Shown: positions 51,605-61,104 of the stretch, piece by piece
Layout of the letters: the number at the start of each line of letters is the position of its first letter
Position numbering within the stretch: position 1 is the stretch's first letter
Assembly (NCBI GenBank): GCA_025463135.1
Contig: JAOAPY010000049.1
Span: 1 to 64,000, forward strand
Origin: Acidobacteriota bacterium
Lineage (GTDB): Bacteria; Acidobacteriota; Blastocatellia; Pyrinomonadales; Pyrinomonadaceae
DNA: 64,000 nt
Direction: 5' to 3'
Program-made: the position numbers and the translations under genes
The notes under the pieces: generated by a model
The model's input: only the letters and a program-made list of their open reading frames with translations
What the model was told of the DNA's origin: nothing
Database searches by the model: none

Positions 51605-51918
51605 GAGGCGCTGATGATAAGCGGGTTGCATCGTGAAAAGCCAACGTCCACGACTCATTGACACCGCAACTTTGGAGACTTTGTGAAAGCAGGAAACCGC
51701 TGCCACGGCTTTGCGCCATGGAGCCTTTAAGGCAGGTCCAGGCACTGATAGTAAAAGATCGGAGCGTGAAACTCCACGGGGCAAGCCCAAGGCATCTCGG
51801 AGAATCCCTGCGATCCTTTTCGTAGCTGCGACCGTGACCCTCCACGGACCAGGCGGTGGCATCTAACCGGGTTTCACACAAGCTCTTCGGTGAACGCGCG
51901 GTATGGGCGCGAGTTCGA
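51605..51918. other. Spacer between desulfurase-like and RHS/M23-like genes
   Basis: No supported gene or strong hairpin. It is covered by an upstream extension of the desulfurase frame that lacks family similarity and probably holds the promoter. Confidence 0.35.
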
Positions 51919-53352
51919 CTAATCCGACCGCCGAGGTGTTGCGTTTCTCATTCGCGTTGCGGCCAGTGAGCTGGATGCAAACACAGTCGCGGGATCGATG
52001 CGTAGATGCTCACGGGCAGTGGCGGAGGGTAAACCTACATCGCCGCGATAGAACTCAATGTGCGAGTGTTTGTAAATTGCGCATGAGCCGCCGGGACCCC
52101 CAATTGATCCGATGCGCACGCGGCCGCTCACGGGCGAGACGCTCGTGCCGCCTTCAACTGCAAAGTGCGCGACATGAAATAGGGCCAGAGTCACGTTTGT
52201 CAGGTTGCCGAGCCGCGGATAGAAAAAGGTGACCGCTGCATCTGTTGGCCCTGGTTCAGAGCTATGCGTCGTGAAACCCGCCGGAACAAATAGGGCCGAC
52301 TCTCCAGTACCTTCCGCATTCCCATACAGGTGCATTGCATAAGAAAGATGCCCACGGAGCAGGCGGCCGTCGAAGGCCGTTAGATCACCACGGTACAGAG
52401 GATATTGCTCTCCCAGTTCCTCGGGCTCGAAACCGTTGGCTGCGGCGACTGCACCGGGGCCGCCAAATATTGCCGCAAGCTGCCGGTCGCTGCCGGCCAT
52501 CGACGCAGTGTATTCAGGCGTCACAGCGTTATTAGGGACGGGTTTCATCGATCTGGCTTTGTTGCCGGCGAAACCCACTGAGGTGACAGGCGCGACGGGA
52601 GCGATGCGGGCACGACTGGCATGAGCAAGTTTAAGCTGACTACGATTATTTCCTACCGGCCAGGTGCGATTAAGCAGACCTGAGGCGGCGGTCCATGTTT
52701 GGCTAATCGAACACACCTGCCGCCCTTCATAGTTAAATTTGATGGTCCTTCCCGCAGCGTCGACAATGCTATGAATCAGATTGTCTTTCGCATAAACAAT
52801 GGTAATTATCAACCCTGCGGCGGGTTTGATTCTGATGCATTTGGTGGTGTTGTCGCTGAAGCGGATAAACGTGTATTCAGTCTTATCACAGGCCTGAACA
52901 GTTATGACGCCCCGGTTGTCTGACAGGTACACATATGAGCTATCCTTCGAGACATACCTGCCGGGCGTGCCTGCCGATTTGAACTCAACTTTTCGGCCGG
53001 TTGTATCGCTCAACAGCAGTGTATATCTGTCTGTCTGGGCATCGAACTCAAGCGATTGAAATAAAGGAAATACAAGCGAGCTGATCGAAAGGGATGGAGA
53101 GAGATCAAAGTGGGCGCCTAATTCATCCGGCAAGTTCAGCAGCGGTCGCTCCATCTGCTTTAGATTCCAATCGTAAGTGGCCAGCGCGTTCGTAGCTTCA
53201 GACTCGTCAGGGTCGGAAGGCATGTGGCCAACCTTCCCGTAGACCGAGCCTGCGGCGCAGCACATTCCCAGCGCCAGGTAAAAGATACACAGCGCAGTGT
53301 GAAATTTTTGCGCGAAGAAGAAGCTAAAAAGCTCCCTTAAGCGTTGATGCAT
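51919..53352 (-). CDS. Exported protein: YD/RHS-like region with M23-like C-terminal domain
   Basis: 477 residues. Signal peptide FHTALCIFYLALGMCCAAGS. Residues about 60-225 resemble the start of RHS/YD proteins (FDAQTDRYTLLLSDTTGRKV, NLIHSIVDAAGRTIKFNYEG). The middle is a linker. Residues about 395-455 look like a LytM/M23 fold: VAHFAVEGGTSVSPVSGRVR is the HxxxD-GTxV-AxxxGxV element with Glu in place of Asp, and KHSHIEFYRGDVG is the HxH strand. Zinc ligands would be H, E and the second H. M23 enzymes cut peptidoglycan cross-bridges, but the family link is my reading and needs testing. The protein is shorter than full RHS toxins, and no immunity gene is obvious. Confidence 0.65.
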   Translation of the reverse strand: MHQRLRELFSFFFAQKFHTALCIFYLALGMCCAAGSVYGKVGHMPSDPDESEATNALATYDWNLKQMERPLLNLPDELGAHFDLSPSLSISSLVFPLFQSLEFDAQTDRYTLLLSDTTGRKVEFKSAGTPGRYVSKDSSYVYLSDNRGVITVQACDKTEYTFIRFSDNTTKCIRIKPAAGLIITIVYAKDNLIHSIVDAAGRTIKFNYEGRQVCSISQTWTAASGLLNRTWPVGNNRSQLKLAHASRARIAPVAPVTSVGFAGNKARSMKPVPNNAVTPEYTASMAGSDRQLAAIFGGPGAVAAANGFEPEELGEQYPLYRGDLTAFDGRLLRGHLSYAMHLYGNAEGTGESALFVPAGFTTHSSEPGPTDAAVTFFYPRLGNLTNVTLALFHVAHFAVEGGTSVSPVSGRVRIGSIGGPGGSCAIYKHSHIEFYRGDVGLPSATAREHLRIDPATVFASSSLAATRMRNATPRRSD

Positions 53353-53886
53353 AGTAAGACCTTGTCGAAAGTAAGTGCGGCCCGGCGCCGCGGAGGTTAG
53401 TTTTCGAAGCGAGCTTCGTACGGGCTAGAGCGTGTAGTTTGCTGACTTATGAGGTGACGCGAGGTTGCCGGTGCGACTTGGGGCGGCGCCGATGGATGCA
53501 AACTCAGGAGCGGGTAACTGCGAACGATCCAAAACTTGATGGCCAGACTTTGACCCGCCTATGCTACAGCGGAGCAATCATTGTGCCGGAAAGGAAGTGA
53601 TCCTCTTGTGTGGCGCTGCGTTCTCTACCGCTTGCCGCCTTCTCGTAACTCGCTTTGCAAGCGAGCGACACTGCGAGCAACGCTGTGCGGACTGTTATCC
53701 CGAGGACGGAAGTGTTGGCACGATTAATGCTGAGTAGGGCTTTGGTTTGTATTTGACCCGCTCAAGCGGGCAAAGCGGGCAATTATCCACGGCCGCTCGC
53801 CGCAAACTGGTCTTTTCTGACCGACACCATTCCTGCCGATTACACCGCTGTCTTCCCAGCCGCACACAGATAAGTTTCGAGTAAGC
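53353..53886. other. Divergent 534-bp intergenic region
   Basis: No gene is seen. The region separates the RHS/M23-like gene from the signalling block and carries a sigma-54-type promoter at 53716-53730 pointing right. Confidence 0.45.
53716..53730 (+). promoter_or_regulatory. Sigma-54-type promoter candidate
   Basis: TTGGCACGATTAATGC: GG at 53717-53718 and GC at 53729-53730 are exactly 10 nt apart. The sequence matches TGGCAC-N5-TTGC except for one base (ATGC). It lies about 157 bp before the receiver-kinase gene. No enhancer-binding protein is encoded nearby. Confidence 0.5.
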
Positions 53887-55281
53887 ATGATAGACACTGC
53901 AACAACATCATCTGCCATCCCCGCCGTGCTCCCTGACGAGAACGCGGCACCTGTCCTCATGGAGTTTGGGGAATCTGAAGAAGTGACTGACAACCGCATC
54001 CTGATCGTCGACGACGAAGAAGCTATCCGCAATATGTTCGCAGAGTGCTTGCGCGATGATTACGATTGCACGACGGCAGGCTCAGCCAATGAAGCTCTGG
54101 AGCGTTTGGCTGAGAGATCTTATTCACTGGTGATCAGTGACGTCATGATGCCCGGCCGTAACGGAGTTGAGCTGTTGCGTGAAATCACTGCGCGATATCC
54201 AGAGACCGCGGTAATCATGGTTTCAGGGGTAGATCGATCGCAACGCGTGCGCGATGCGTTGAGTTTGGGAGCCGCTGATTATCTAATTAAACCCTGCGAA
54301 CTGGATGTCCTGTTGATTGCTGTAGAGCGGGCCCTTGAGCGTCGTAAATTGCAGTGCACCGCGAGAAAATACAAGGCCGACATTGAGAAGCAGAACAAGG
54401 AACTGGCGCTGCGGGCAGCCGAGTTGCAACGACTTCAGGCGCAAATCATTCACAGTGAGAAGATGGCGAGTCTCGGCCAGTTGGCCGCCGGCGTGGCGCA
54501 CGAATTGAATAATCCGGCCGGTTTCATCTATGGCAACATGGACCTGCTGAAAGGTGAAATTGGCGGCCTTCAGGAATTGATGGCTGCTTATGACCAGCTT
54601 GACCTGCCGCCGGCAGCGCTGGTTTTGATTCAGCCCATAAAACTTCGGATCGGCTACGACGATCTTGCCGGCGACTTGAACTCGATCGTCAAGGATTGTT
54701 TTGAGGGTGCCGAGCGCATACGCGATGTCGTTCAGAACCTGCGTCTCTTTTCTCGCCTGGATGAAGCTGAGTTGAAGCAGGTGGATCTTCACGAAGGAAT
54801 TGAGTCAACCATCAGGCTGCTTTCTCAATACTACAGCTCGGGCCGGGTAGCGTTGAGTCGCGACTTTGGCGAGTTGCCGCCCGTCAGTTGTTATGCAGCG
54901 CAGCTCAACCAGGTTTGGATGAATCTCCTGGCGAACGCGGCACAGGCAGTTTCCGGGAACGGTGAAGTTCACATCACGACCCGGCTGGAGGACAACTGGG
55001 CTGTCATCGCGATTCGAGATTCCGGCTGTGGCATCTCTCCGGACTTGCAGGCTCGGATTTTCGATCCGTTCTTTACCACCAAACCGGTAGGAGAAGGTAC
55101 GGGACTCGGCCTCTCCATTTCCTACGGCATCATCGAAAGACATGGAGGGACGATAAAAGTGCAAAGCATGCCCGGCGCCGGCACCACTTTCACCATTCGA
55201 ATTCCGATCGCACCTGATTTTGCGCTTCGAGCGTCTAACGAAACTATTTCAAGCAGCACCCCGGAGGGTTTTGAACAGTGA
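53887..55281 (+). CDS. Receiver-histidine kinase fusion
   Basis: 464 residues, with no membrane helix, so cytoplasmic. An N-terminal receiver (about 36-150) has ILIVDDEEAIRNMF, phosphorylated D85 in LVISDVMMPG, and LIKPCE. A coiled coil (about 160-190) follows. The HisKA domain has SLGQLAAGVAHELNNPAGFI with H205, and then HATPase with NLLANAAQAVSG, IRDSGCGISPDLQARIFDPF and GTGLGLSISYGIIERHGG. Receiver-first kinases take phosphate from an upstream kinase or control their own kinase. The next gene overlaps by four bases (GTGA), so the two products likely act together. Confidence 0.92.
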   Translation: MIDTATTSSAIPAVLPDENAAPVLMEFGESEEVTDNRILIVDDEEAIRNMFAECLRDDYDCTTAGSANEALERLAERSYSLVISDVMMPGRNGVELLREITARYPETAVIMVSGVDRSQRVRDALSLGAADYLIKPCELDVLLIAVERALERRKLQCTARKYKADIEKQNKELALRAAELQRLQAQIIHSEKMASLGQLAAGVAHELNNPAGFIYGNMDLLKGEIGGLQELMAAYDQLDLPPAALVLIQPIKLRIGYDDLAGDLNSIVKDCFEGAERIRDVVQNLRLFSRLDEAELKQVDLHEGIESTIRLLSQYYSSGRVALSRDFGELPPVSCYAAQLNQVWMNLLANAAQAVSGNGEVHITTRLEDNWAVIAIRDSGCGISPDLQARIFDPFFTTKPVGEGTGLGLSISYGIIERHGGTIKVQSMPGAGTTFTIRIPIAPDFALRASNETISSSTPEGFEQ

Positions 55282-56363
55282 TACATAAGCTACTAATCGT
55301 TGATGACGAGATGCCGAACCTGCGGCTTCTCAAACGGTTATTTCGAGATGATTACCATTGTCTGACGGCGTCGTCGGGCGAAGAAGCAATTGAACTAATG
55401 AGCCAGCACGACGTGGCGATTCTGATTACCGATCAGCGAATGCCGAATATGTCCGGTATTGAACTCCTGACGCGAACGGCAGAACTTCGTCCCCATATGG
55501 CGCGAATTCTTCTAACCGGATACACGGATGTCGAGGCACTGGTCGAGGCTATCAATTGTGGTCTGGTTAGTTGTTACGTCACGAAGCCATGGAACAACGA
55601 TGATTTGAAACTCACGGTGGGTCGCGCGCTCGAGGAGTACGAGAACAATAAGAAACGCCATGCCTTAAAAGTGGCCAATGATCGGCTGCAAATGAGGATC
55701 GAAGAAATGAAGCTCGGCGTGGCAAATGCCCTCGACTCGGTCTTGAGGATCAAGGACGAGTACTCGTGCGAACATGCCGGTCGGGTGGCGAATCAAGCGG
55801 CGAAAATTGCTCAGAAGTTTGGGCTCAGTATCGAGGAGTGCGGGGACCTCGCCCTCGCGGCTTCGCTTCATTGCATTGGACATCTCGGGACGCCGGACGA
55901 GTTACTATGGAAAAACGGCTCGCTCGCCGCCTCAGACGCAAAAATCTATCAACAACATTCCGAGCGAGGGGCGCGCCTGTTATCCATGATTCCGGAACTC
56001 AGAAGCGTCGCGGACCTGGTCAGGTTGTATCATGAGAACTTTGACGGCTCGGGCTATCCTCGCGGAATTCTGGGCGAGCAGATACCGCTGGCTTGCCGCA
56101 TCCTAAGGGTGGCCGATGAGTATGATCTGCTTACCAACCCCCGGGCCCTGTCTGCGGCGGTCACTTCCAGTGAAGCGATCCGAATCTTGTTTGAGAGAGG
56201 CGGAGTCGATCTTGATACGCAAGTCGTCGAGGTCTTGTCACAGAGTCTGGATGTCATTGCCGGGACAAATAAGGACGAGGATTTCTTATTCGAGTCACCG
56301 GTGAGTGACATGGAAGACGCGTTTACCGACGTGTTGTCAACTGAATTCCTGATAAGTTTTTAG
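55278..56363 (+). CDS. Response regulator with degenerate HD-GYP domain
   Basis: 361 residues with a GTG start overlapping the stop of the receiver-kinase gene. Receiver with D52 (LITDQRMPNMSG) and VTKPWNNDDL, as in RpfG. The C-terminal HD-GYP domain (about 145-330) keeps HAGRVANQA, HSERGARLL, DGSGYPRGILGE and RVADEYDLLT. The HD pair is H198-C199 instead of His-Asp (SLHCIGHLGTP), and the HHE motif is Y251-H252-E253. Both changed residues are metal ligands in active c-di-GMP phosphodiesterases. The protein may have lost catalysis and act as a c-di-GMP or protein sensor. A terminator follows. Confidence 0.88.
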   Translation: MIHKLLIVDDEMPNLRLLKRLFRDDYHCLTASSGEEAIELMSQHDVAILITDQRMPNMSGIELLTRTAELRPHMARILLTGYTDVEALVEAINCGLVSCYVTKPWNNDDLKLTVGRALEEYENNKKRHALKVANDRLQMRIEEMKLGVANALDSVLRIKDEYSCEHAGRVANQAAKIAQKFGLSIEECGDLALAASLHCIGHLGTPDELLWKNGSLAASDAKIYQQHSERGARLLSMIPELRSVADLVRLYHENFDGSGYPRGILGEQIPLACRILRVADEYDLLTNPRALSAAVTSSEAIRILFERGGVDLDTQVVEVLSQSLDVIAGTNKDEDFLFESPVSDMEDAFTDVLSTEFLISF

Positions 56364-56436
56364 GGTCAAGATCGAGATCAAAACACCGGGCAAAATAGTT
56401 CCGAGCACAAGCCGTGAACGAAACGAAAAGTTCATA

Positions 56437-56475
56437 GCGCCGTCCTGAACAATGAGGGCGGCGCCTTTTGCTTTT
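56437..56475 (+). terminator. Terminator after the HD-GYP gene
   Basis: Stem GCGCCGTCCT/AGGGCGGCGC (56437-56446, 56455-56464, one G-U pair) followed by CTTTTGCTTTT. The rest of 56364-56763 shows no gene. Confidence 0.7.
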
Positions 56476-56763
56476 GGCAGGCTGGCTATTGCAAGTCCAC
56501 CGCGACGCTAATAGAATGCCAGCCATAGTCGGACTACCCAAAGTCAATGGAGGAATTCGTTGACTTCTCGCCCACATGGGGGTCTGCTGATGTTGCCAGA
56601 TAATTTTCGCGAGATTGCGGGCGCGAGGGTTTACAGGCCCGATCTGGAAGACTCCGGCGACTGATCTTCAACGCGTCGTATCCATACTGCCGCACTTCAA
56701 AGTCGCGGCGGTCAGATCTAATCCCTTCTAATTGAACTGGCACAAGCCAGGCTGAGGAACAAG

Positions 56764-59700
56764 ATGATCGCAGACCTAAGGGATACCGGCATCCATGCTG
56801 TTGGCGGCATTCGCTGGGGCACACACTTCTGCCAATTCTACGAGACGCAGGCTGACTTGCTTGACACGCTGGTTCCATATTTTAAGGCCGGCGTCGAAAA
56901 CCGGGAGTGTTGTCTATGGATTCTCTCCCCGCCCCTGACTGCGGCAGTAGCATTGAAGGCTTTGAAAGCCGAGGTTCCGACAATCGATCGGCATCTGGCG
57001 GCCGGCGACATTACTCTCGTGTCCTACAGCGACTGGTACCTGCAAGGCGGCTCCTTTGACTTGCAGACGGTTATCAGTAGTTGGAAACAATATGTCACTG
57101 AGGCCCTGGCAAAGGGTTATGCCGGAGTTAGAGTCAGTGGCGAACTTGTCTGGGAGGAGCAGCAGAATGAATGGAAAAATCTGGCGGAATACGAGAGAGT
57201 CATAGCCGACTCTATCAGCGAACTACGCATGACAGCATTGTGTACCTACGCGTTAGGCAACTGTGGAGCGACGCAGGTCCTCGACGTAGTCTGTACCCAC
57301 GAGTTCGCGCTCGCTACTCGGAACGGCAAATTGGAAGTCGTCGAAACTTCGGAAACGAAGAAAGCGAAAGGTGAAATCCAAGAGTTGAACCGGGAGCTCG
57401 AAGGTCGCGTCATTGAACGCACGACCCAACTTGAAATCGCCAGCCAGGAACTCAAAAAGGAATCGGTCGAACGTGAGCGAACCGCCAAACAGAGCGCCGC
57501 CTTTGCCACTCTGGCGCGCAAGTTAAGTGGCGCCAGCGTGCTGCTGGATGCAGCCAGGATTATTGTTGACACCGCCCGAAATTTGTTTGGCTGGGATTCG
57601 TGCACCATTTATTTTTATGAAGCGGATCGGGACGTATTACGGCCGGTTCTGTACATAGATACCATCGCCGGCAGCCCAGTGGATGTGAGTGTATTGCCCC
57701 CTGAGAGCAAGCCGACCGCGCGCATTCGCAAGCTACTCCAACAAGGCGCTGTCTTAACTCTTCGTGAGGAGCCGTTTGCCTTCGAGGATGATTCTGTGCC
57801 CTTTGGCGACAAGACACGTCCGTCCGCGGCGATTATGGACGTGTTGATTCGGCACGCTTCGGAAATCATCGGGACTCTCTCGCTTCAGTGCTACACGCCT
57901 CGTTGCTATGACCTGGATGCGCTTAGTGATCTAGAGGCCCTGGCGGAGCATTGCGGTGAGGCCTTCAATCGCATTCGGGCTGAACAAGACTTGCGGGAAA
58001 GTGAAGAGCGCTATCGCGATCTCATCGAGCACAGCCAGGATTTGTTCTGCACGCACGATCTCGAAGGCCGCGTGCTTTCAGTCAATCGAGCGGCGGAAAA
58101 ACTCATGGATTGCGATTTAGCGGAATTCGAAGGCAAGAGTTTTCGTGAGATTCTGGTCCCGGAGGTTCGCGATCAATTTGATGAATACCTGGAAAGAATT
58201 CGCAGGGACGGAGTCGCAAGCGGCACCATGCTGGTGCAAACGAGCAAGGGGGAACGGCGGATCTGGGAATACTACAACACGCTGCGTACCGAAGGAGTCG
58301 CCGTGCCGATCGTCCGGGGTATGGCGCGTGACATTACTGAGCGCAAGCGCGCGGAGAATGCTCTGCGTGATAGCGAAAGGTTTCGGAGAACCATAATTGA
58401 ATCGGAACCCGAGAGCGTCAAACTAATATCGCCCGATTGCACCTTGCTTGATATAAACCCGGCGGGCCTGGAAATTATTGGCGCAAAGTCCAGGGAAGAA
58501 GTAATTGGTTTACCTCTACTTTCGCTGATTGCTCCCGAATGTCATCAGATCTTTCTGGACCTGCATCAACGCGTTTGTCAGGGAGAATCGATGGTGGCGG
58601 AATTCGAACTTATCGACCTCAACGGTGTGCGGCACTGGATGGAGACCCATGCGGCCCCACTGCGTGATCGAGAGTCCACGGTAATCGCGCACCTGGCTAT
58701 TACCCGGGACATCACCGAGCGAAAACGCGCCGAAGAATCATTGAAAGTATTTCGCGAGCTCATTGATCAATCCAACGATGCGATTGAGGTGATCGATAGA
58801 GGTACGTTTCGCTTTCTTGATTGTAACCAAAGTGCCTATCAGAGTTTGGGTTACACCCGTGAAGAGTTTCTTAATCTCAGTGTCTTCGACATCGACCCCC
58901 TAATAACTCGCGACACCATAGCCCAACGGGATGAGCAGATGACCGGGCCAGGCTTCGCCACTTTCGAAAGCATCCATCAACGTAAGGACGGGTCAACATT
59001 TCCAGTGGAAATTAATGTGAAGGTGGTGCAGCTGGAAAGAGAATATCGTTTGGCGGTGGTCCGAGACATCACTGAGCGCAGGCGCGCGGAAGAAGATCTG
59101 CGGCATGCAGAACAGAAATACCGCCGCATCTTTGAGAACGCCGGTGAAGGAATTTTTCAATCAACCGCCGAAGGCAGTTTCCTTACGGCGAACCCTGCGT
59201 TAGCACGCATGCTGGGTTATGAGTCTGCTGAAGAGTTGATGCTGACGCGCGTAGACATCGAGCATCAACACTATGTCGACCCCCTTCGGCGCCAGGAGTT
59301 CAAACGACTGGTGGAGAAAAACGGATATATACGGAACTTTGAGTATCAGGCTTATCGTAAGGATGGCTCTATACTCTGGGTCACAGCCAATGTGCGAGCG
59401 GTACGCGATGATGAGGGGGCGCTGCTTTACTACGAGGGAACGGCGCTGGACATCACAGATCGAAAATATGCCGAAGGCAATCTCATCACGCAAAAAGAGA
59501 TCCTGGAGAAAATAGTCGAGAATATTCCGGTAATGCTCAATTTCGTAGACAATGAGAATCGAATCAAATTAGTCAATCGAGAGTGGCAAAAAACACTGGG
59601 CTGGTCTCTGGAAGAAGTAACGAATAAAGATCTTGACGTTTTTGCGCAAGCCTATCCCGATCCGAAGGACTATGAGAAGACCATGGCTTTCGTTGCGGCC

Positions 59701-60909
59701 GGCGATGGAGTGTGGTCCGATTTCACGACTCGTACCAAGAGTGGCGCCGTGATCGACACCAGCTGGGCTCGCGTGAAATTGTCGGATGGCACAACTGTCG
59801 GCATTGGCCAGGACATCACTGCGCGCAAGCGTGCTGAAGAAGCCATGAGAGAGGCTGAACAGAAATATCGCGAGTTATTTGAAAATGCTAAAGACGCTAT
59901 TTACGTTCACGACTTGAACGGCCGGTACACTTCGATAAACCCGGCTGCCGAAGCCCTCTCGGGCTATTCGCGCGAAGAAATCCTCGGCCGGAGTTTTGCC
60001 GAATTCATTGCTCCTGAGTATCTGGGACCCGTGCACGAGAACCTCTGCAGGAAGCTGAGCGACGCGGGCGAAACATCATACGAAGTCGAAGTGATAGCCA
60101 AAGATGGAAGACGCGTTCCGGTGGAAATCAACAGTCGGCTGATTCGCAAGAACGGTGAGGCTGTTGGTATCCAGGGGATTGCTCGTGACATTACTGAACG
60201 AAAACGGGCGCAGGAGGCAATGCGCAGCTACCCGCGCCGTTTGATCGAGGCCCAGGAGACAGAGCGAGAGAATATAGCGCGCGAACTGCACGATGAGATC
60301 GGCCAGGTGCTCACTGCGGTCCGCATCAACCTGCAGTCTGCTCTACGCTCATCCGGCAAGGAGACGTTTTTGCTGCGTATCGAAGACAGCATCGCGGTCG
60401 TCGACGAAGCGCTGAAGCAAGTACGAGAGTTATCTCTGCAACTGCGACCCTCACTGCTTGATGACATGGGTCTCACCGCCGCGCTTCGTTGGTACGCCAA
60501 CCGCTATGCGCTACGCACCGGCTTTACAGTCGAGATTCAGAGCGATTGCGAGAATGGACGTCTGCGGCGTGAGCTGGAGACCGCTTGCTTCCGCATCGCC
60601 CAGGAGGCCCTGACAAACATCGCCCGGTATACAGAGGCGACGCGCGTTTTGATCGAACTCAAGCGTGCGCAGGGAACCCTGGCGCTGTTAATCAGGGACG
60701 ACGGCCCTGGCTTTGACGTGGAAGCTTTGTTCAATAACGCCTCTGCGGGCGCCGCCCTGGGATTGCGTGGCATGGAAGAAAGAGCACTGTCACTTGAAGG
60801 ACATTTTCAGATCAACTCCGCGCCAGGCCGGGGAACGGAGGTGCGCGTCATTTTTCCGCTAACGTCAGGAAGTACAAGTCCTGAGCTAATTAGTCACGTA
60901 TCAAACTAG
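56764..60909 (+). CDS. MEDS-GAF-6xPAS sensor histidine kinase (NarL-type HisKA_3)
   Basis: A 1381-residue cytoplasmic kinase with no membrane helix. It opens with a MEDS/DcmR-type sensor domain (about 15-185, WGTHFCQFYETQADLLDTLV and YFKAGVENRECCLWILSPP). A coiled coil at about 205-235 is followed by a GAF domain (about 245-400). Six PAS units follow at about 412, 536, 660, 782, 905 and 1028, each closed by a DITERKRAE-type linker. The HisKA_3 box ENIARELHDEIGQVLTAVRI and a HATPase with DDGPGFD and GLRGMEERA end the protein. MEDS domains are best known from the dichloromethane-responsive DcmR and from methylotroph sensors and methanogens. The neighbour at 61105 is a NarL-type regulator and probably its partner. 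GAGGAAC precedes the ATG. Confidence 0.93.
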   Translation: MIADLRDTGIHAVGGIRWGTHFCQFYETQADLLDTLVPYFKAGVENRECCLWILSPPLTAAVALKALKAEVPTIDRHLAAGDITLVSYSDWYLQGGSFDLQTVISSWKQYVTEALAKGYAGVRVSGELVWEEQQNEWKNLAEYERVIADSISELRMTALCTYALGNCGATQVLDVVCTHEFALATRNGKLEVVETSETKKAKGEIQELNRELEGRVIERTTQLEIASQELKKESVERERTAKQSAAFATLARKLSGASVLLDAARIIVDTARNLFGWDSCTIYFYEADRDVLRPVLYIDTIAGSPVDVSVLPPESKPTARIRKLLQQGAVLTLREEPFAFEDDSVPFGDKTRPSAAIMDVLIRHASEIIGTLSLQCYTPRCYDLDALSDLEALAEHCGEAFNRIRAEQDLRESEERYRDLIEHSQDLFCTHDLEGRVLSVNRAAEKLMDCDLAEFEGKSFREILVPEVRDQFDEYLERIRRDGVASGTMLVQTSKGERRIWEYYNTLRTEGVAVPIVRGMARDITERKRAENALRDSERFRRTIIESEPESVKLISPDCTLLDINPAGLEIIGAKSREEVIGLPLLSLIAPECHQIFLDLHQRVCQGESMVAEFELIDLNGVRHWMETHAAPLRDRESTVIAHLAITRDITERKRAEESLKVFRELIDQSNDAIEVIDRGTFRFLDCNQSAYQSLGYTREEFLNLSVFDIDPLITRDTIAQRDEQMTGPGFATFESIHQRKDGSTFPVEINVKVVQLEREYRLAVVRDITERRRAEEDLRHAEQKYRRIFENAGEGIFQSTAEGSFLTANPALARMLGYESAEELMLTRVDIEHQHYVDPLRRQEFKRLVEKNGYIRNFEYQAYRKDGSILWVTANVRAVRDDEGALLYYEGTALDITDRKYAEGNLITQKEILEKIVENIPVMLNFVDNENRIKLVNREWQKTLGWSLEEVTNKDLDVFAQAYPDPKDYEKTMAFVAAGDGVWSDFTTRTKSGAVIDTSWARVKLSDGTTVGIGQDITARKRAEEAMREAEQKYRELFENAKDAIYVHDLNGRYTSINPAAEALSGYSREEILGRSFAEFIAPEYLGPVHENLCRKLSDAGETSYEVEVIAKDGRRVPVEINSRLIRKNGEAVGIQGIARDITERKRAQEAMRSYPRRLIEAQETERENIARELHDEIGQVLTAVRINLQSALRSSGKETFLLRIEDSIAVVDEALKQVRELSLQLRPSLLDDMGLTAALRWYANRYALRTGFTVEIQSDCENGRLRRELETACFRIAQEALTNIARYTEATRVLIELKRAQGTLALLIRDDGPGFDVEALFNNASAGAALGLRGMEERALSLEGHFQINSAPGRGTEVRVIFPLTSGSTSPELISHVSN

Positions 60910-61104
60910 GGTAAATCCTACTACTCACCTCAGGATTTCCCTGATTGAATACTTGAGTCGCCTTTTTGTAGGGTATTATGCATGAGCCTTCCCTCCCTGG
61001 GCGCTGGTTAATGTTTCTAGCGCGAGTCATCTCGGTCCTCTCAGCGAGATCCTTGCAATCTGGTTGGTCTGTCGAATGGAACTCACTCGAAGCGTGTTGA
61101 CGAA

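Noticed and set aside
51919-53352. A complete RHS toxin/immunity module
   Set aside because: The protein is short, lacks the long YD shell and RHS core motif, and no small immunity gene adjoins it.
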